Below are positions 6,906 through 14,849 of a stretch of DNA of 15,419 bases, one piece after another (position 1 is the stretch's first letter; each line of letters starts with the position of its first letter). Below the pieces are notes generated by a model. The model was not told the DNA's origin and did no database searches. It saw only the letters and a list, made by a program, of their open reading frames with translations. Position numbers and translations under genes: made by a program. This stretch comes from Gallionella sp. (GTDB taxonomy: Bacteria; Pseudomonadota; Gammaproteobacteria; Burkholderiales; Gallionellaceae), in contig JAUYGW010000081.1 of NCBI GenBank assembly GCA_030690245.1, positions 1 to 15,419 of the forward strand. Direction: 5' to 3'.

Positions 6906-9900
6906 CTAAGGAATCTGCGCCCCCTGTTTGAGTGCCGCTACACCGCTGACTATCGCGCCGCCATTATTGAAGCCATACATCATCCCCACACCCACACCGT
7001 TTGTACCCGTAAATGCCCCACTGATTCTCGCCTGAGTCGGAGCGGCTGCGCATCCTGCTCCAGAGCAAGTGGCAGTCAGCATGCCAGCGGCACTTATACT
7101 TCCCGTGGCTGCATCGAACATTGTACGTTGCTGAATGGGGATGCCCGTTCCGCTGGCAACCAGCGTCGTCGGGTTTGTCGCATTGGTGATGCCGACGCTT
7201 ACGCCCACATCGACTGTTTGAGCAGTAAAATTGGCTACCAAGCTTGCGCTGTTCAGTGTGCCGACATTGCCCAGATTGTCGGTTGGCGCAGTACCGCCTG
7301 CCAGCACATAGTTATGCGTGCCAGTGATTGGCAGCGCGACCGGCGCGGTCATGCTTGGTGTGGCGATCCAGTGCAGGCTGCTTGTTCCCAGCGCGCTGGG
7401 TGTGACAACTCCGGTGGTGCGATCAGTGATATCGATAGAGCCGCCATCCCAACGTCCCCAACTGATGCCGGTTACGGGGTCGGTACCCGACCCGCTGGCG
7501 GCAGCAGTTCCGATAGCCAACGTTGCGGAGCCATTGTTAACGCTGGTATTGTAATGGCCCAAACCAGAATCAAATGCCGTCACATTACCCGCAACTTCTG
7601 TTACCCGTGATGTATTGTTGAACCCGCCATCCAGGATCATGCCGCCGTTAAAAGTTGCCGCCGAAGAATCAAATGCCGAGATCGCCACCATGCGATAAGG
7701 TGTGGCGGTGTCGGCCGGTGCGTTTGCCACCAGCGCCACCGTCCCATTCACTGTTTCGACGGGTGCGCTATTGGAAGTGCCGTTGCCTGCACCGAATGCG
7801 CCTGATGCCTTGATCGTGCCGCTGGTTAACTGCCAGATGCCGGTCAGCTCATTCGCATTGGGGCCGTAGAAATGGCCGCTGGTCGCACCCACCGTACCCG
7901 TCGTTACGTTAACCGGGCTGGCCGTGTAACCTGCAGGTGCGGCATTTGCCGTCACGCTGCCGCTGAAGGCATTGGTGGCAATGGTGGCACTCAGCGACAG
8001 GTCGTTGAAATAGCCCACGAAACTGCCGGTATTTCGATCCATAACCTCAATGAAGGTTGCCAAGCCGTTCAATGTCCCCGTGGTGAAATTGGCGTTCAAG
8101 TCAACCCAACTGGAATACAGGCTGTATGGCGTGTTAGTCGTACTATCCTGTGCACCTCCGACCATCGAACCGGAGTAATAGCCATTTATGGCGTAGTTGC
8201 TGACAGGCATCGACATAGCCGGGGTGAGCAACATGCCGCCGGCGAATTCGCCGCTGGTGAACGGGCCGGTTGCGGTTGCCGGCGCAAGCCCGGCAGGTGT
8301 AGGCAACATGCGCCATTCGCCGAAATTGGAATATCTTGCGCTGTATGTCCCTGCGTAAGTGTCCACCGATACCGATTCGCCGGTCGCTGCGGTACCGTAA
8401 TAAACCCCCGTTTTGACTGGATCGGGTGTCAGATTAGGCACCGACGCGGTAACCCCGCCAGACAAGGATGCAGTGATTGGTACCCCGCCCGCCAGCCCCA
8501 CGCTAAGCGTGGTGGCCGGCTGCACCGCCAGGGTGCCAGACGTTCCAGCCGGGAATGCAACACTGACAGCGCCTCCCGTTATAACAGGGCCGGTTACTGT
8601 CGCCGACGGAGCCTGAACCGTTACCATATCGGATGCGGTAAAAGTGTTGGGAACCATCGGCATCGGCAACGGTGCATTCAATTGGTATTGGAACAAGGCG
8701 CCATTCAGGCCGCTGCCGGTCAACTGTCCCGAGATATAACCACTGCCTACTGTTGCGCCATCCATTGTTACATTCAGCGCATTCGCCAGTGTGGTTCCAG
8801 CATTTGCCCAGAAGCCATTCTTGCTGTAGTTGGTCCAGCTCAGCGGCGTACCGGTGCTGCTTGCCGTCCAGTTATGGCCATTCACACCGGTCAAGCCCAA
8901 GGCGATATCGACAGTCTGGCTGGTAAAGTTCACAGACAAACTTGCGCTGGACAAAGTGCCGGTCAAACCATTTTGATTGGTCGGAACCGTGCCGCCGTCA
9001 AGGGCGTAGGACATCGTGCCGAGCAGCACCTCAGGCAAATAAATAGGATCCAGCCCCGGGCCTTCTATCCAGTGGAATTGCCCGCCAAACGGTTGGCTGA
9101 AGTTGCTGGTCCGGCTACCCGTATCCCATGTGCCGAACTGAATTCCCGTTGCTGCATCCGGCGCTGCCTGACCGGTGCAAATGGTGCAGGCGATCGTGGT
9201 GGTGCTGGTTGCTCCCGCGCCGTTATCGGTGCTATAGCTGGTCAGCACACCTCCGGTTGTGGTTGTGGTATTGGCGGTTTGCGAGTTCCAGTTATAGCCG
9301 CCCCCTTCTGCCACCACAAATTTTCCGGTGGGAGCCGCTGTGCCATTTGCTACGGTTGCATTACCCGCCACGCCGTTGCGCGTCAGTGCTGCCACACCGG
9401 AAATGCTGGTGGTAGCGCCGCCAGCCGATGGCCATTCCTGAATGACGTAGTCCACAATCGCGCCGGCATAGTTTTGTCCGGTGAATGCGCCATTCAAGTA
9501 GCCGTAGGTGCTAACTGACAGATTGCTGCTGGTTACGGTCAAATAGCTGTTAAAGCCAGCACCTGTGCCGTTAATCACGCCCGCAGTCGAATTAGCCGTC
9601 CAGTTGGTTGCTCCCAGCGAAACGGATAGTGCAGCACTAACCGTTTGTGTGGTGAAGTTGGCAGCCAGGGTCAGCGAATTTAATGTGCCCGCCGTGCCGT
9701 ACTGATCTTTTGGGGCAGGCGCTACGCCACTCAACGTGTAGTTGAATACGCCCTGGACAGTGCCGCCGGTTGCCGCAGAGAGTATGGTTGGCGTATCCAG
9801 GTAGCCTTCCGGCGCAAAAGCCCAGCTTGAGCTGCTATGGCCGGTATTGATCTGCCCCGGCGCAAATATGTAAGTATAAACTTGTGAAATGGAAGGCACA

Positions 9901-12900
9901 TCGGTCCAGCGGCCAAACTGAATAGCGGTGGTCGCGAACGAAGTGGCATTGCCATTCACCGCTCCCGTCGCGCCCGGCAGTTGCACCGTCTCATTACCGC
10001 AATTAACACAACCATAATCCCAGCTAAACGAAGGTGTAGTGGCTGTTGGTGCGACATTCGCGGCAGCGGTCATGCTATTGCTGCCGTAATAATACATCGA
10101 GCCATAGTTGTTGCTGAGCGAAATTTCGAACGAAACATCGTTTTGAACGTAAGGCTGCGCCGTGATAGGTGGTGCCACCGTTGGTGCGGTCGCGGTATTA
10201 AATGCAACGATGCTCTGCACCATGTCGGTATGCACACTGCCAGCCGCCGCGACCGGATTAGCCCTGTTGAATAGCGCATAATCCACATAAGCACTGGAAG
10301 CGGTTGTTCCGGCAAAGTCCCCATACAGCCACGCGCTCCAGGTCCCCGCGCCGCAATCCGCTCCGCTGCAACTGACGGTTGTTGTCATGGCTGGCCAACT
10401 GTCGTTAAAGCCCGAATTAATTATCGGCATTGCGGTTTGATTGATTGCGAATACCTGATTTTTTGCACTGATATTCACAGGATCAGTTGTACTGAATGTG
10501 AATGTGGCGGTGGATGCAACCGTCTGCGCAGTAAAATTGGCGGACAGCGTTGCATTGGTGACCGTACCCACGTTGCCGAATGAATCGGTTGGTCTGGTGA
10601 AAGCGGATATGGTGTAGTTGGTCGTGCCTGCCAGAGATTGCACCAAGCTCACGCCCAATGTTTCCGGCACCATCTGCCCGATCACCCAGTGCGCGCTGGA
10701 AGCGCCAAGGTTGGTGGTGAATGGGGCAGCCGGTCCAGTAGCTGCCATATCGGTGACGGTTATGCCGCCGCCCTGCCAGCGCCCCATGTAGATGCTTGAA
10801 TCGGACGCAACATAAGTGTCTTGCGCAACCCCACCTGTAAACTTGATGTTGGCATTCAGGATTCCTTGCACGAGTAGCGTTTGATCATAGGTGCTGTAAC
10901 CTGCACTGCGCATTTCCACCAGATTCTTGTTTCCATCCAGGACATATTGCGTATTGAGCATTCCATAATTTGTATCCCATACCTCCAGCCAACCACCGGT
11001 AACCGGTTGGCCAGCCATAAGGTTATGAGACGCACCGGGGAGGCTTAAAATGTTCGGGTTGTTGTAGGCAGCAACCGGGGCATTGGTGGCAATAACGGAT
11101 GCCTGTACCTGAACGGTATTCGCTGCGGAAGGCGTGGGGCTGATCACCGCCGGATCGGTTTGTACAAATGCCGCAGCGGCATTGCTCGCCGCTGTCTGCG
11201 CTGCGGTAGCCTGGGCACTGGCAGTTGCCGCATCGGTGACGGCAGTGCCCGCCGCAGAGGCAGCAGTCGTCACGGCAGTGCCTGCAGCCGTTGCGGCTGC
11301 CTGCGCCGCAGCCAACTGGTTGGCTACTGCCGTTTGTGCGGCCAGCGCTGTCGCCTGCTCTGCCTGGGCGATGGCAAGTTCTTGCTGCGCTATGGTTAAT
11401 TGTGCCTGCGCGCCAGCCAGATCACCTGCCGCCTGCAATGTGGCTGCCTGTGTCGCCGCCGTTTGTGCTGCCGTTGCAGCAGCTTGCGCATTGGCTGCCG
11501 CGGTCTGGGCGGCAGTCACTTCTGACGGGGTTGCTGTCTGTGCAGTGGTGATGGTGGTGTTTTGCGTGTTCGCTGTGGCCAGGTCTGCATTCGCCGTGGT
11601 CAGGTTGGTGCTTGCGTTGGTCAATGCCGTAATGGCTGCACTTTGTGCCGTGGCCAGTGCCGTGTTTTGTGCGGCTACAGTCCCCGCCTCCGTCTGTACG
11701 GTGGTATTGGCGGTCTGCAATGCGCTGTTGGCGGATTGCACGGTAGTATTGGCCGGTCCTGCGGTGTTGTCGGCAAAGGTACCGCTTGCGGTGAACGCGG
11801 CCTGTGCGGCAGCGGCCTCGCTAGCCGCCGCCGTTGTGGTGGCCTGAACGGAAGCAGCATTGGCCGTTGCCGTTGCGGCATCCGCCGGCGTCAATGCGGT
11901 TGCCGCCGACACTGCCGTGCTTGCCGTGCCGACATCGGTGGTTGCCGTGGCGATCGCTGTAGTTGCAGGTGTGACGGGTACGGGTGCGATTGCCGCCAGT
12001 GTCGTATCGGCCGTTTGCGCGGCTGCTGCTGCAGCTGCAGCCGCATTCGACGCTGTCAGCGCGGCATCTGCCGCTGCTTGTGCTTGGGCGGCCGTCAGGC
12101 CATCTGTAACAGTCAGAACTTGTCCCGTGCTGGTAATCACCGTTCCAGCAGTAATGTCCACGGTTGTGCCACCCGTGGCGGCCACGGTAGTAAGTGTTGT
12201 CGTGGGTGCAGGTGGTGCCGCGACAACCGCAGTCGTCGCAGTCGTCGTGGCAGCGGGAGTTGTAGTTGCGGCAGGCGCATTGCCGATGGCTGGAGCCGTG
12301 GCATCCACTACCGCAGTTTCGCGGACAGGCACCGCTTCCTCTTGCGTGGTGGTGGCAACCGGAGCCGCTTCCACAGCACCGGTTTCTGTCGCCGCTTCAG
12401 CCTTGGCTTCCTCTTTCTTGCCTTCTTCCTTGTCGCCCTTGGCTGCTTTTTCTTCCTGTTTGGTCTCGGTTTTTTCTTCCTTTTCTTCTTTCTTTTCGGC
12501 TTTTGCTTCCGGTGTGGACGCCTCGGCCACGGTAAACACGTTGGTGTTGATGGGCTGTACCTGCGGCATCTGGTTCATCCCGCCGGCAAAGCCCATCTGG
12601 TTGGGTTGCACGAAAATTGTGCCCTTGTCGGTGGTCATGCTGGTCTCGCCGGTATTCACCTTGTTGTAGGCGCCACTCGGGGCGATCTGCGCCAGCGGAC
12701 TGCCCGGCGTGATCAGGAAGGTCTCATGATCCGTCCCGCGGATGCCGATGGTCGCCGCCGGGGTGGTGACCCTGTAATTCTGCTTGTTGATGCGGCCGAT
12801 CAGGCCGGTCACCGCTCGGAAGCCGCCCTTGAACAGGGAAAAGAAGCTCTTTTCGCTGCCGTCTTCCTTGCCGGCAAAGACGAACTGGTCGAACTTCAGT

Positions 12901-13160
12901 TGGGTGTCCGGGCGCACCGCGACAAAGCCGCCATCCTGCATCTTGATCTGCGCCGAGGCTTTCTGCGCGGAGGTCAGGGTGTCGCCTTCGTTGATTGCAT
13001 CACCCTTTTGCGCCATGCGGGTCTGCCCTGCCGGGTTGGTGATTTGCACCTTGCCATTGACGAACTGCACATGTCCGGCCACGGCGGCATAAGCTGAAGA
13101 GGCCGCCATAAAGCAAGCGACAGACAACCCCAGGCAAGCGAAAAATTTGTTAGTTTTCAT
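6906..13160 (-). CDS. Giant exported FecR-domain protein with five beta-rich modules; candidate Slam/T11SS substrate
   Basis: A 2084-residue exported protein. Residues 1-26 are a Sec signal peptide (Lys at 3 and 5, hydrophobic core, AYA-A cleavage); there is no lipobox. A FecR domain spans about 45-145 (DAINEGDTL, DGGFVAVRPDT, TTPAATIGIRGTDHE). Residues 213-256 are Lys/Glu-rich, 290-330 Ala/Thr/Pro-rich and about 354-664 an Ala/Thr/Gln-rich probable helical stalk. Five related beta-rich modules follow at about 694-985, 1003-1258, 1280-1496, 1584-1800 and 1822-2078. The fourth has a FYGPNANEL element (1764-1772) like transferrin-binding-protein-B barrels. The mature part has only eight Cys, in four close pairs. 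ATG 13160 has AAGGTG (13171-13166) upstream, 23 bases after the exporter gene. The FecR domain is clear. Cargo status and surface location are inferred; an autonomous adhesin is an alternative. Confidence 0.88.
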   Translation of the reverse strand: MKTNKFFACLGLSVACFMAASSAYAAVAGHVQFVNGKVQITNPAGQTRMAQKGDAINEGDTLTSAQKASAQIKMQDGGFVAVRPDTQLKFDQFVFAGKEDGSEKSFFSLFKGGFRAVTGLIGRINKQNYRVTTPAATIGIRGTDHETFLITPGSPLAQIAPSGAYNKVNTGETSMTTDKGTIFVQPNQMGFAGGMNQMPQVQPINTNVFTVAEASTPEAKAEKKEEKEEKTETKQEEKAAKGDKEEGKKEEAKAEAATETGAVEAAPVATTTQEEAVPVRETAVVDATAPAIGNAPAATTTPAATTTATTAVVAAPPAPTTTLTTVAATGGTTVDITAGTVITSTGQVLTVTDGLTAAQAQAAADAALTASNAAAAAAAAAQTADTTLAAIAPVPVTPATTAIATATTDVGTASTAVSAATALTPADAATATANAASVQATTTAAASEAAAAQAAFTASGTFADNTAGPANTTVQSANSALQTANTTVQTEAGTVAAQNTALATAQSAAITALTNASTNLTTANADLATANTQNTTITTAQTATPSEVTAAQTAAANAQAAATAAQTAATQAATLQAAGDLAGAQAQLTIAQQELAIAQAEQATALAAQTAVANQLAAAQAAATAAGTAVTTAASAAGTAVTDAATASAQATAAQTAASNAAAAFVQTDPAVISPTPSAANTVQVQASVIATNAPVAAYNNPNILSLPGASHNLMAGQPVTGGWLEVWDTNYGMLNTQYVLDGNKNLVEMRSAGYSTYDQTLLVQGILNANIKFTGGVAQDTYVASDSSIYMGRWQGGGITVTDMAATGPAAPFTTNLGASSAHWVIGQMVPETLGVSLVQSLAGTTNYTISAFTRPTDSFGNVGTVTNATLSANFTAQTVASTATFTFSTTDPVNISAKNQVFAINQTAMPIINSGFNDSWPAMTTTVSCSGADCGAGTWSAWLYGDFAGTTASSAYVDYALFNRANPVAAAGSVHTDMVQSIVAFNTATAPTVAPPITAQPYVQNDVSFEISLSNNYGSMYYYGSNSMTAAANVAPTATTPSFSWDYGCVNCGNETVQLPGATGAVNGNATSFATTAIQFGRWTDVPSISQVYTYIFAPGQINTGHSSSSWAFAPEGYLDTPTILSAATGGTVQGVFNYTLSGVAPAPKDQYGTAGTLNSLTLAANFTTQTVSAALSVSLGATNWTANSTAGVINGTGAGFNSYLTVTSSNLSVSTYGYLNGAFTGQNYAGAIVDYVIQEWPSAGGATTSISGVAALTRNGVAGNATVANGTAAPTGKFVVAEGGGYNWNSQTANTTTTTGGVLTSYSTDNGAGATSTTTIACTICTGQAAPDAATGIQFGTWDTGSRTSNFSQPFGGQFHWIEGPGLDPIYLPEVLLGTMSYALDGGTVPTNQNGLTGTLSSASLSVNFTSQTVDIALGLTGVNGHNWTASSTGTPLSWTNYSKNGFWANAGTTLANALNVTMDGATVGSGYISGQLTGSGLNGALFQYQLNAPLPMPMVPNTFTASDMVTVQAPSATVTGPVITGGAVSVAFPAGTSGTLAVQPATTLSVGLAGGVPITASLSGGVTASVPNLTPDPVKTGVYYGTAATGESVSVDTYAGTYSARYSNFGEWRMLPTPAGLAPATATGPFTSGEFAGGMLLTPAMSMPVSNYAINGYYSGSMVGGAQDSTTNTPYSLYSSWVDLNANFTTGTLNGLATFIEVMDRNTGSFVGYFNDLSLSATIATNAFSGSVTANAAPAGYTASPVNVTTGTVGATSGHFYGPNANELTGIWQLTSGTIKASGAFGAGNGTSNSAPVETVNGTVALVANAPADTATPYRMVAISAFDSSAATFNGGMILDGGFNNTSRVTEVAGNVTAFDSGLGHYNTSVNNGSATLAIGTAAASGSGTDPVTGISWGRWDGGSIDITDRTTGVVTPSALGTSSLHWIATPSMTAPVALPITGTHNYVLAGGTAPTDNLGNVGTLNSASLVANFTAQTVDVGVSVGITNATNPTTLVASGTGIPIQQRTMFDAATGSISAAGMLTATCSGAGCAAAPTQARISGAFTGTNGVGVGMMYGFNNGGAIVSGVAALKQGAQIP
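6927..11081 (-). repeat. Five tandem protein modules in the giant FecR-domain gene
   Basis: Units lie at about 11081-10206, 10154-9387, 9323-8673, 8411-7761 and 7697-6927. Units 1, 2, 3 and 5 share an order of signatures: a front part ending in G-R/T-W (GRW, GRW, GTW, GRW), usually an HW pair, Y-x-L/I, a PTD/PTN-G-x-x-GT turn, a strand of A/S-x-L-x-x-NFT-x-QTV form, and G-x-F/L-x-G followed by a Tyr. Unit 4 is divergent but keeps NFTTGTLNGL and G-x-F-x-G. Paired Cys occur in units 1 and 5 as CX4C and in units 2 and 3 as CX2C. DNA identity between units is low, so the duplications are old. Confidence 0.75.
11169..12101 (-). other. Ala/Thr/Gln-rich stalk-coding segment
   Basis: Encodes residues about 354-664 of the giant protein. 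Composition is dominated by Ala, Thr and Gln with recurring AQTA, ANTTVQ and TAA words, including one run of nine Ala (373-381). There are no Cys or Trp and very few aromatic residues. It probably forms a long helix or coiled-coil spacer between the FecR domain and the beta modules. Its repetitive GC-rich DNA creates long open frames on the opposite strand that I regard as artefacts. Confidence 0.7.
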
Positions 13161-13183
13161 GATGGCACCTTACACGAAAATGA

Positions 13184-14773
13184 TTATCTGAAATCGCGGC
13201 GGATGGTCAGCGAAATGTCCGTGCGATCGAAACTATATAAAGAGATGTTGGAGTTCTTCCTGGAAAAGGCAACCTGAGGCTTGACCGACCAGAGCTTGTC
13301 CAGGCGCCAGTTTGCCGCCACAGTCAGGTCATAGAGCTTTTCGCTGCGATTGGACATGATCAGGTTGTTCAGGTTGCCGTAGTTCGCGGATTGCCAGCCC
13401 AGGCTCGCAAGCCCATCCAGTTGCTCGTTAAAAGCCGCCTGTCCGCCGACCCGCAATCCTTCAAAGCGTTTCTTGCCGTCGGTGCGGCCGCCGTTGGGCA
13501 GGCCGGCAGAGACGACCGGCGCAACGTCCAGTTCCTTGCCGGCATAAAGGCTGGCGAACAGGGCCTGCTTGCCTTCTGCCATGATATGCACCCATGCGAC
13601 CCCTGCCACCACCTGATCGGTATCACCCTCGATGCGTGCATCTGTTGTCGGCGAGGTGGGCGGAAAGCCTGCCGCCCTGCTCTCGCCATACTGCATGAAT
13701 GCGCTCATCTGGTTGGACGGGCTGAAAACATGTTGCCATTCCGCGCCTAGCCCGATCAAATCCCGGCGCATGGAGTTGGCGGTGTAATACTGTCCGCCGG
13801 TCAACGACAGTTTGTAGGTATTCTGCTCTTCGGCATACATCACGCCGAAGCGGGCATCTATGCTCAGTGTGTCATAGGCGGTCTGGGTCATATTACCGTG
13901 CTGGCGCAAATCCGCTCCCGCAAACACGCCCCAGTTCGCATTGAGGTTGTGGCTGATTTCTCCCCCCGCGTTGATTCCTTCATAAGCACCCGTGAGTTTG
14001 GCGGCAGGCGGCAGCTGGTTTCCCGGAAATATGCCGCTCCACGGGGAGGCGGGGGCAAACGTAAAAGTTTGGGTGCTGCTATTGGCGATGTTGCTGTCGT
14101 GCCCCGCCACGCCCTCGACATAACCTGCGATGCGTGTTTGCTTGGCCTGTTCAAATGCGGCAATCGCATCCAGATATTTCTGGATGGTGATGCGCGCCGC
14201 CTCGGGCGGGTTTTGTTTCAATACTTCCAGAAATTCTGTTTGGGCACGCGGCAGGTCGCCGAGCTGGTAATAGGCACGCCCCATGTCCAGCCGCGCACCG
14301 GCAAAATTCGGGTCCACCGCCAGCACCCGTTCGAAGGCGAGCGTTGCCTTGTCAGGTTTGCCGCTGTCCAGCGCGGCGATGCCGATCAGGTAATCGAAAC
14401 GCACTTCCCCGGAACGCTCGAACTCCAGCGGCTCCAGCAAGGCGTAAGCATCGGCAGGCTTGCCGTTCTTCATCATCTCTTCTGCATCCTTGATGGGCTT
14501 TTCGCGCGCTTCAAGCGCTGCCAGCTTCCTGGCTTCCGCCTCGGCGCGTTGGCGCACCTCCTGTTCGGCTTTGATGCGCGCTTCTGCTTCGCGCTGCGCC
14601 TGCAAGGCGCGCGCATCAGGCTTGACGGCTTTTTTGACGGCAGGCTTGGCCTTTTTGGTTACGGCCTTCTTGGCCTTGCCGTGCGTCACTTCGGGTTCAG
14701 CCCCCTGTGCAACAGGGCCTGTCGCCATCAAGGCTCCGAATACTCCGCAACACACCCATTGCCCTAGCTTCAT
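13184..14773 (-). CDS. Slam-like outer-membrane barrel protein with N-terminal TPR (T11SS-type exporter)
   Basis: A 529-residue exported protein. Residues 1-24 are a signal peptide (probable AQG-AE cleavage). Residues 33-51 are Lys/Ala-rich and 52-92 a charged coiled coil. TPR-like repeats lie at about 95-205 (LAVDPNFAGARLDMGRAYYQ), with the family-typical QNPP...IQKYLDAI. From about 215 an outer-membrane barrel begins (EGVAGHDSNIA) and ends in a beta-signal, ISLTIRRDFR, with terminal aromatic-Arg. The layout fits the surface lipoprotein assembly modifier group (DUF560), which moves substrates across the outer membrane. Start ATG 14773-14771 is preferred over GTG 14812 because a GGGGGG ribosome-binding site lies 8 bases upstream and a signal peptide begins there. 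The next gene is 23 bases downstream with no terminator between. A generic TPR-porin is the alternative. Confidence 0.75.
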   Translation of the reverse strand: MKLGQWVCCGVFGALMATGPVAQGAEPEVTHGKAKKAVTKKAKPAVKKAVKPDARALQAQREAEARIKAEQEVRQRAEAEARKLAALEAREKPIKDAEEMMKNGKPADAYALLEPLEFERSGEVRFDYLIGIAALDSGKPDKATLAFERVLAVDPNFAGARLDMGRAYYQLGDLPRAQTEFLEVLKQNPPEAARITIQKYLDAIAAFEQAKQTRIAGYVEGVAGHDSNIANSSTQTFTFAPASPWSGIFPGNQLPPAAKLTGAYEGINAGGEISHNLNANWGVFAGADLRQHGNMTQTAYDTLSIDARFGVMYAEEQNTYKLSLTGGQYYTANSMRRDLIGLGAEWQHVFSPSNQMSAFMQYGESRAAGFPPTSPTTDARIEGDTDQVVAGVAWVHIMAEGKQALFASLYAGKELDVAPVVSAGLPNGGRTDGKKRFEGLRVGGQAAFNEQLDGLASLGWQSANYGNLNNLIMSNRSEKLYDLTVAANWRLDKLWSVKPQVAFSRKNSNISLYSFDRTDISLTIRRDFR

Positions 14774-14803
14774 GTTTACTGCCCCCCATTTATTGTTGTT
14801 CGC

Positions 14804-14832
14804 AGTATCCACCCCTTGCTTGGCATGGTCAA
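14804..14832 (-). promoter_or_regulatory. Predicted promoter of the exporter-FecR operon
   Basis: On the minus strand TTGACC (14832-14827, 5 of 6 consensus bases), a 17-bp spacer and GATACT (14809-14804, 4 of 6). The expected start near 14797 leaves a leader of about 24 nt before the ATG at 14773. It lies between the radC stop and the exporter gene, so the operon can be transcribed apart from radC. Confidence 0.5.
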
Positions 14833-14840
14833 TATGCCAA
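14820..14840. promoter_or_regulatory. Inverted repeat embracing the -35 box, operator-like
   Basis: TTGGCAT and ATGCCAA form a perfect 7-bp inverted repeat around a 7-base centre that contains most of the predicted -35 hexamer. No U-run follows on either strand, so it does not look like a terminator. A repressor or activator site is the natural reading; the regulator is not known. Confidence 0.4.
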
Positions 14841-14849
14841 AAGACCTAA

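Noticed and set aside
7872..9518. Long plus-strand open frame (548 codons) opposite the FecR-domain gene
   Set aside because: Cys/Arg-rich translation with no recognisable domain. It is the complement of a repetitive GC-rich coding region whose minus-strand frame is clearly real.
11134..11847. Ala/Val-rich plus-strand open frame resembling a membrane protein
   Set aside because: Composition is forced by the reverse complement of GCN/ACN codons of the stalk; not an independent gene.
11562..13097. Plus-strand open frame (511 codons) opposite the FecR N-terminus and stalk
   Set aside because: Low-complexity Cys/Gly/Arg-rich product mirroring the Ala/Thr-rich stalk; no start context or family.
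14774..14812. GTG start at 14812 for the Slam-like gene
   Set aside because: It would place 13 polar residues before the signal peptide and would use a weaker ribosome-binding site than ATG 14773, which has GGGGGG at 8 bases.
14820..14840. radC terminator at the inverted repeat
   Set aside because: The 7-bp stem has no U-run after it in the radC direction; it fits an operator better.
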